Below, in pieces: positions 31,029 to 35,852 of a stretch of DNA of 35,852 nucleotides (position 1 is the stretch's first letter; the number at the start of each line of letters is the position of its first letter). The DNA lies in NCBI GenBank assembly GCA_944358405.1, contig CALVQX010000056.1, positions 1 to 35,852 on the forward strand, in the 5' to 3' direction. Both the position numbers and the translations under genes were made by a program. Under the pieces are notes generated by a model. That model was not told the DNA's origin. It worked only from the letters and a program-made list of their open reading frames with translations, and did no database searches. The DNA comes from an uncultured Bacilli bacterium (GTDB lineage: Bacteria; Bacillota_I; Bacilli_A; RF39; UBA660).

Positions 31029-33581
31029 CTATTCCTTTCTACTAACTTCTTTTTTTAACTCGTAAAGATAATTTAACGCTTCCATTGGTGTCATTTCTAA
31101 GGGATTTAGTTCTTTTATCTTTTCCTCAATAGGATTTACTTTAGGTTCTGCTTCACTTTCTGTAAGTTCAAACAAAGATGTTTGCGTAAAAGTTTCCTTT
31201 TTAACGTTTTTCTTTTCATAAACATTTAAAATTTCGCCAGCTCTTTCAATCAAAGAAGAAGGAAGTTTAGCCAATGCAGCAACATGTATTCCATAGCTCT
31301 TATCGACAGAACCCATTTTAACTTTATGAAGAAAAGTAATTTTGCCATCTTCTTCTACAGCTGAAACATGAACATTTTTAAGATGTTTTAAATCTTTTTC
31401 CAACACAGTTAATTCATGATAATGAGTTGAAAACATCGTTTTTGCCTTAATTTTATCATGAATATACTCTAAAATGGCCTGTGCTAAGCTCATACCATCA
31501 TAAGTCGCAGTTCCTCTTCCCAATTCATCAAATAAAATTAAACTATGTTCTGTTGCTTCACAAATTGCATAATTTGCCTCTTTCATTTCTACCATAAAAG
31601 TAGATTCCCCAGAAACCAAATCATCACTTGCTCCAATTCTCGTAAAGATTTTATCAAAGATAGGCATAGTGCAACTCTTACAAGGAACAAAACAACCAAT
31701 CTGAGCCATAATTACAGTAATAGCACATTGACGCATATAAGTGGACTTTCCAGCCATATTAGGACCGGTAATCAATAAAATATCTGTAGTCTTATCCATG
31801 ATAATATCATTAGCAACATATTTATCCTTCATAACCTGTTCCACGACCGGATGACGACAATCGATCATCTTAATTGACCTATCTTCAGTTAGTACTGGAC
31901 GAACCAATTTATAAGCATCTGCTGCAATAGAAAAAGCTTGTAACATATCGACTTCACTAATAATTTTAGCAACCCTCTGTAAAGGAGCAATATAACGTTT
32001 TACTACCTCCCGAATATCCATAAATAATTTATATTCTAGGTTAATAATCTTCTCTTCTGCACCTAAAATAATGTTTTCTTTTTCCTTCAAAATAGGAGTA
32101 ATAAAACGTTCACAATTTGCTAAGGTCTGTTTTCGATCATAACCATATTCGTCTTTAATTAAATGAGTCTGTCCTTTGGAGACTTCAATGTAATATCCAA
32201 ATACTTTATTAAAACCAACTTTTAAGTTTTTAATCCCCGTTCTTTCTCTTTCTTTTTGTTCCATATCTAAAATGAAGTCTTTAGAGCCACTACTGATTAC
32301 TTTCAATTCGTCAAGCTCTTGATTATAACCCGGCTTAATTAAATGACCCTCATGTAAAGTAAAAGGAGCATCTTCTAAAATAGTACGATCCAGTAATGTA
32401 TAAAGATCTGTAAAAACTTCTATTTTTTTATCATAATTCAACTGTTGTAAAAGAGATTGAATTTCTGGAAGCACACCTAAAGAATGCTTTAATTGTAATA
32501 AATCTTTTGCATTTAAATTTCCATAAGTAATTCTTCCTGCCAACCGTTCTAAATCATAAACTTTACTAAGTGCTTTAATCAAATCATCTCGCAAAATAAA
32601 TTCCGTAGATAGTTTAGCCACGAAATCATATCTTCGTTCGATCTCTTTTTTAGAAGTTAAAGGGTTTTCAATATTGTGTTTTAAATATCTTGAACCCATA
32701 GCAGTTTTATTTTTATCTAATAACCATAACAAACTATATTGACGCTCTCTATTTCGCAAGGTTTCTACCAGTTCCAAGTTTCTTTTTGTATTAGCATCAA
32801 ACTCTAAGTATTCACTAGACTTAATAATCTGACATTTTTGTAAATGATGAAGATCTCCTTTTTTAGTATCAATAATATAATAAAGGAGATGCTTCAGCGT
32901 CTGAACAAGACGAATATCTTCAATATCCTGATAAATATACTGATAATTTTTATCATTTAATTCTTCCTTCGTAATAGTTACTAAGATATCATAACTAGAA
33001 CGAAGTGTTTCAACAATCTCTCGATCTATTGTATCATTCACAATAACCTCTTTAAAATTGTTTCGAACCACTTCTTTGATAAGGTGGTCATTTTCCCCTT
33101 CAATTAATGTTGCATAAACTTCTCCTGTTGAAATATCAGCATAACTAACACCAAAACAATAACCAAAATCATAAACATTAGCAATATAATTATTGCTTTT
33201 AGAGTCCATATTAGAATCGATCCTAGTTCCCTTCGTGATTACTTGAATTACATCACGTTTCACCATTCCCTTAGTTTCTTTAGGATCTTCCAACTGCTCA
33301 CAAATAGCAACTTTATATCCTTTATCAATCAACTCATCAACGTAAGTTGCATACGCATGGTGTGGAACACCACACATAGGAACTCTCTCATCCAATCCTG
33401 CTTGTTTCCCAGTCAAAGTTAATTCTAAAACTCTAGATGCCAAAATAGCATCTTCAAAAAACATTTCATAAAAATCACCCAAACGAAAAAAAATAATACT
33501 ATCTTCGTACTGATCTTTAATATCCATATATTGTTGCATCATTGGACTAAGTTTTGATCTATCTACTTCACTACGTTTCAT
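31029..33581 (-). CDS. mutS: DNA mismatch repair protein MutS
   Basis: 850 residues, full length. The N-terminal mismatch-binding domain has the FYEMF motif (in RLGDFYEMFFEDA). The C-terminal ABC-type ATPase has Walker A GPNMAGKSTYM from residue 606, signature-region GESTFMVEM, Walker B LILFDELGRGTATYDG and STHYHEL. The C-terminal tail (EKIKELNPLEMTPMEALNYLYELKK) is the usual MutS end. It has its own promoter and leads a five-gene operon. No mutL is present in the window. Confidence 0.97.
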   Translation of the reverse strand: MKRSEVDRSKLSPMMQQYMDIKDQYEDSIIFFRLGDFYEMFFEDAILASRVLELTLTGKQAGLDERVPMCGVPHHAYATYVDELIDKGYKVAICEQLEDPKETKGMVKRDVIQVITKGTRIDSNMDSKSNNYIANVYDFGYCFGVSYADISTGEVYATLIEGENDHLIKEVVRNNFKEVIVNDTIDREIVETLRSSYDILVTITKEELNDKNYQYIYQDIEDIRLVQTLKHLLYYIIDTKKGDLHHLQKCQIIKSSEYLEFDANTKRNLELVETLRNRERQYSLLWLLDKNKTAMGSRYLKHNIENPLTSKKEIERRYDFVAKLSTEFILRDDLIKALSKVYDLERLAGRITYGNLNAKDLLQLKHSLGVLPEIQSLLQQLNYDKKIEVFTDLYTLLDRTILEDAPFTLHEGHLIKPGYNQELDELKVISSGSKDFILDMEQKERERTGIKNLKVGFNKVFGYYIEVSKGQTHLIKDEYGYDRKQTLANCERFITPILKEKENIILGAEEKIINLEYKLFMDIREVVKRYIAPLQRVAKIISEVDMLQAFSIAADAYKLVRPVLTEDRSIKMIDCRHPVVEQVMKDKYVANDIIMDKTTDILLITGPNMAGKSTYMRQCAITVIMAQIGCFVPCKSCTMPIFDKIFTRIGASDDLVSGESTFMVEMKEANYAICEATEHSLILFDELGRGTATYDGMSLAQAILEYIHDKIKAKTMFSTHYHELTVLEKDLKHLKNVHVSAVEEDGKITFLHKVKMGSVDKSYGIHVAALAKLPSSLIERAGEILNVYEKKNVKKETFTQTSLFELTESEAEPKVNPIEEKIKELNPLEMTPMEALNYLYELKKEVSRKE

Positions 33582-33601
33582 TTTACTTCACCACTAACTA
33601 A

Positions 33602-33630
33602 ATTATATCAAAAAGAAAAGATAATATCAA
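33602..33630 (-). promoter_or_regulatory. mutS operon promoter
   Basis: Minus strand TTGATA (33630-33625), 17 bp, TATAAT (33607-33602) with TG before it (extended -10); 20 nt to the ATG at 33581 with GGTGA in between. Confidence 0.8.
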
Positions 33631-33749
33631 AGAAAAAGCAACAAGAAAACATCATGATATTTAAGAATAATAGTTGGCAATAAAACAAAATAAATCCCAT
33701 TCCATAATTCCTGCTAAGAAAGGATCTTTCAAAAAGTGAAAATAAGAAA

Positions 33750-33783
33750 TAAAAATCATAGAAATTAACTAACTTCTATGATT
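33750..33783 (-). terminator. gltX terminator
   Basis: Minus strand stem AATCATAGAA (33783-33774) / TTCTATGATT (33763-33754), ten-nt loop holding the TAG stop, then T-run. Confidence 0.78.
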
Positions 33784-35430
33784 GAAATTTTCCCATAAAT
33801 CAATTCTTTCTTTAATTCTTCTTTTGCCTAATATCTTCATAATAGAAAATAAATCAGGTGACTTCGTTCTTCCTGTAATCATCACACGAATCGCTTCACA
33901 AACATCACCAACATGCCCTTTATAATTTTCCGGATTTTTTTTATAATCTTTGGGACTTGCTGCATAACCATGTGCAACTGCAAATTCTTTTGTTTGTTGA
34001 AACCATTCCTCATTAGACACATTTAGATCTAGTTCTTCTACATAAGATCTAATTAAACTAATATCATAAGTTTTATCTCCTTCATATTTAGAATAATTCT
34101 CACCCTGAAACATAGAATCAATCGCATAAGAAAACTCTTCTTTCACGTCAGAATATTTTGCAATATCTTTTCTAGGTCTTGGTCCATCCTTTTCAATACT
34201 TAAGAACTGAATCATATCTTCTTTGTTTTCTTTTAATAGTTTATTATACTCTTTATCAAACTTTTCTGTATAAAACAAAGTTTCATTATATACTTCTTCA
34301 CCATTTTTCCTCGAAAAATAAGTTCTGCAAAGATTAGTTAGTTTAGCTTCATCAAATGATGTTCCTCCAATTGCTTGTTTATCAAAGGAAAACTCAAAAT
34401 CTTCGATCGTCTTATCCTGATTATTTAAATACCACTCTTCAAAGTTCGTATTAGCAATTGTTGCCAGATAAAGGTGAAGCGCCTCAATAGGAATACCACT
34501 TTCTTCATAGAATTTAGCACCTGCCCAAGGATCTTTTCTTTTAGATAATTTTCTAATCGCACCAGTTTCACTATCCTTAATCGTAATTGGAGCAATATGA
34601 GCATACTTAGGTGGAGTAAATCCTAACAGTTCAAATAACTGAATATGCAAAGGTAGACTAGATACCCATTCGTCACCTCGAATAACATGTGTCGTATGCA
34701 TTAAATGATCATCAATTACATGAGCAAAATGATATGTAGGAGTACCGTCCTTCTTTAATAATACATCATCTAGATTTCTCTCAGGAAGCCTCATTTTACC
34801 TTTAATTAAATCTACAATTTCTATTTGTTTATTAGAATTGCCCGGAGATTTTAAACGAATTACATATTCTTCCTTATTAGCCAACTTCTCCTTAACTTCT
34901 TCTAAAGATAAATCTCTATCTACCGCATACATTCCATAGATACCAATTTGCACTTTATTAATCTCTTGTTCTTCTCTGATTTGTTCAATCTCTTCTTCTT
35001 TCATAAAGCAAGGATAAGCAAATCCTTTTATAATCAAATCTTTAACATAGGTCTGATAGATTTCTGTTCTCTCACTTTGTTGATAAGGACCATACTCACC
35101 ACCAAAACCATATCCTTCCGTTGGAGTAATATCAAATCCTTTTAAAACACCAGTAATATTTTCAATGCCACCTTCTACTGCTCTTTTTTGATCCGTATCT
35201 TCTATTCTTAAAAAGAATACACCATTGCTTTGTCTAGCATATACCATATCACAAAAGGCAGAAAATAAGTTTCCAAGATGAACACTCCCTGTTGGACTAG
35301 GGCCATATCTTGTCACCATAGCTCCCTCTGGTAACTCTCTTTCAGGATACATTTCTTCATAATATTCTCTTGTCTTATCTATATTTGGAAAAAGTATTTC
35401 TGCTAACTCTAAACGTTCTTTTTCAGTCAT
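33769..35430 (-). CDS. gltX: Glutamyl-tRNA synthetase (long ~550-residue subtype)
   Basis: 553 residues, class I. The catalytic HIGH-type motif is GPSPTGSVHLGN (residues 43-54) and the KMSKS-type motif KLSKRKD. FFLRIEDTDQKR and HVIRGDEWVSSLPLH are typical of GluRS. About 38 residues precede the catalytic motif (LAEILFPNIDKTREYYEE and on), which with the total length places it in the clostridial-type long subgroup rather than the 480-residue Bacillus type. It probably also charges tRNA-Gln with Glu for amidation, common in this phylum (inference). Start ATG follows GAGGTGAGATA. Confidence 0.94.
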   Translation of the reverse strand: MTEKERLELAEILFPNIDKTREYYEEMYPERELPEGAMVTRYGPSPTGSVHLGNLFSAFCDMVYARQSNGVFFLRIEDTDQKRAVEGGIENITGVLKGFDITPTEGYGFGGEYGPYQQSERTEIYQTYVKDLIIKGFAYPCFMKEEEIEQIREEQEINKVQIGIYGMYAVDRDLSLEEVKEKLANKEEYVIRLKSPGNSNKQIEIVDLIKGKMRLPERNLDDVLLKKDGTPTYHFAHVIDDHLMHTTHVIRGDEWVSSLPLHIQLFELLGFTPPKYAHIAPITIKDSETGAIRKLSKRKDPWAGAKFYEESGIPIEALHLYLATIANTNFEEWYLNNQDKTIEDFEFSFDKQAIGGTSFDEAKLTNLCRTYFSRKNGEEVYNETLFYTEKFDKEYNKLLKENKEDMIQFLSIEKDGPRPRKDIAKYSDVKEEFSYAIDSMFQGENYSKYEGDKTYDISLIRSYVEELDLNVSNEEWFQQTKEFAVAHGYAASPKDYKKNPENYKGHVGDVCEAIRVMITGRTKSPDLFSIMKILGKRRIKERIDLWENFNHRS

Positions 35431-35457
35431 TATCTCACCTCATTCGTTTTCTATTTA

Positions 35458-35486
35458 ATGATAAACTAAAATAAGTAAAATTGCAA
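35458..35486 (-). promoter_or_regulatory. gltX promoter
   Basis: Minus strand TTGCAA (35486-35481), 17 bp, TATCAT (35463-35458). The -35 box touches the end of the tRNA-Gln terminator. Confidence 0.65.
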
Positions 35487-35511
35487 GAAAAAAGCCTTCT
35501 TTCGAAAGCTT
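35486..35511 (-). terminator. Terminator of tRNA-Gln
   Basis: Minus strand stem AAGCTTTC (35511-35504) / GAAGGCTT (35499-35492) with one G-U pair, GAAA tetraloop, then T-rich. It separates the tRNA from gltX. Confidence 0.78.
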
Positions 35512-35519
35512 AATAATCC

Positions 35520-35594
35520 TGGTTGCCCTAGTTAGATTCGAACTAACGCGTCGTGCGGTCAGAGCGCACTGCCTTACCGCTTGGCTATAGGGCA
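35520..35594 (-). tRNA. tRNA-Gln (anticodon CTG)
   Basis: A 75-nt cloverleaf with encoded CCA. The acceptor is TGCCCTA/TAGGGCA with U1-A72, typical for tRNA-Gln. The D-stem is GCC/GGC. The anticodon stem is GTGCG/CGCAC with loop CTCTGAC, anticodon CTG at plus 35560-35562. The T-arm is GTTAG/CTAAC with TTCGAAT. It reads CAG. A TAAAAT with TG before it, just past the T22 tract, may be its -10 box. Confidence 0.94.
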
Positions 35595-35618
35595 ATTTAA
35601 CTGACAAATCCATTTTAC

Positions 35619-35667
35619 AAAAAAAAAAAAAAAAAAAAAAGAGTTATTTTCAACTTTATAAAACTCT
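35619..35667 (-). terminator. DedA-gene terminator with T22 tract
   Basis: Minus strand AGAGTT (35667-35662) / AACTCT (35645-35640) with a partly paired interior, followed by 22 consecutive T (plus A22 at 35619-35640). The stem is weak; the U-tract is unusually long. Confidence 0.6.
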
Positions 35668-35698
35668 CTTTCTGAATATATAATAAGAAAAATCTATT

Positions 35699-35852
35699 TT
35701 AATGCTTCTTTTTGTTTTTTTTGAAATAAAAATAATATATAAATACAGCAAACAAAATGATACAAAGAATAATAACAATATGAGTATAACGATCCATAAC
35801 ATCAAGAATTTTAGTCCAGTTCTTACCAAAGATGCTCCCCATATAAACCAAC
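35699..35852 (-). CDS. C-terminus of a DedA-family membrane protein (5' end beyond window)
   Basis: Fifty residues read from the window edge to TAA at 35699-35701. MGSIFGKNWTKILDVMDRY is followed by one TM helix (HIVIILCIILFAVFIYYF) and a Lys-rich tail. The GxxFGxNW...Y pattern before the last helix and basic end fits DedA/SNARE-associated proteins, polyprenyl-phosphate or phospholipid flippases of the inner membrane. The rest of the gene is not in the window, so the call rests on the C-terminus only. Confidence 0.65.
   Translation of the reverse strand, partial: LVYMGSIFGKNWTKILDVMDRYTHIVIILCIILFAVFIYYFYFKKNKKKH

Noticed and set aside
1..35852. Mycoplasma-type code (TGA = Trp)
   Set aside because: TGA terminates spoIIGA, the kinase at 20887 and the 51-residue gene, while Trp is encoded by TGG in conserved positions.

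Overview
The window is a gene-dense, very AT-rich (roughly 30% G+C by eye) chromosomal segment of a low-GC Bacillota, with no rRNA, IS element, prophage or CRISPR array. Endospore genes are present: spoIIM-like, spoIIGA-sigE and spoIVB. Together with Bacillus-like gene neighbours (xerD-deoB, nusB-xseA-xseB), Shine-Dalgarno sites of the AGGAGG/GGTGAT type and an alanine T-box, they point to a spore-forming Bacilli/Erysipelotrichia-like lineage. TGA is used as a stop (spoIIGA, the kinase gene ending at 20887, a 51-residue gene), so the standard bacterial code applies and not the mycoplasma code.

Layout. 1-2660: tail of an unknown gene, a small zinc-ribbon gene behind a long leader, murC, a hypoxanthine-DNA glycosylase and tRNA-Glu(CTC). 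2750-7430: a self-contained efflux cassette, TetR plus two ABC half-transporters forming a heterodimer with one degenerate ATP site, and two matching palindromes at the promoter. 7440-11820: metallo-beta-lactamase-fold hydrolase, unknown gene, a 28-residue membrane peptide gene (minus strand), spoIIM-like gene, mnmA, a second MBL protein, and an HTH protein with an operator-like palindrome on its promoter. 11850-13220: an accessory-looking stretch with a 51-residue small protein, a DUF2726-like gene with a disrupted start, an AT-rich desert and a DUF1540 protein. 13217-16620: deoB and xerD (minus), rarA (plus). 16700-21640: an alanine T-box operon of two P-loop kinases, alaS and holA. 21643-27172: AI-2E-type permease, YigZ (plus), spoIIGA-sigE, two membrane proteins and spoIVB. 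27259-28204: a two-gene unknown operon behind three TTGACA repeats. 28204-33630: the mutS - unknown acidic protein - nusB - xseA - xseB operon. 33750-35852: gltX, tRNA-Gln(CTG), an A22 tract in a terminator, and the C-terminus of a DedA-family protein.

Shared logic. Many promoters are recognisable as TTGNNN-N17-TATNNT. In at least nine genes the -10 box lies only 16-20 nt before the start codon, so the predicted mRNA leaders are about 10-13 nt and hold little more than the Shine-Dalgarno sequence. The exceptions with long leaders (the zinc-ribbon gene and the T-box operon) are therefore likely to carry regulation in RNA. I saw no clear new defence or mobile system. The most distinctive items are the compact leader architecture, the T-box operon content, the DUF2726 gene with a U-UUU-UUA heptamer, the unknown gene after mutS, and the repeat-fronted unknown operon at 27.3 kb.
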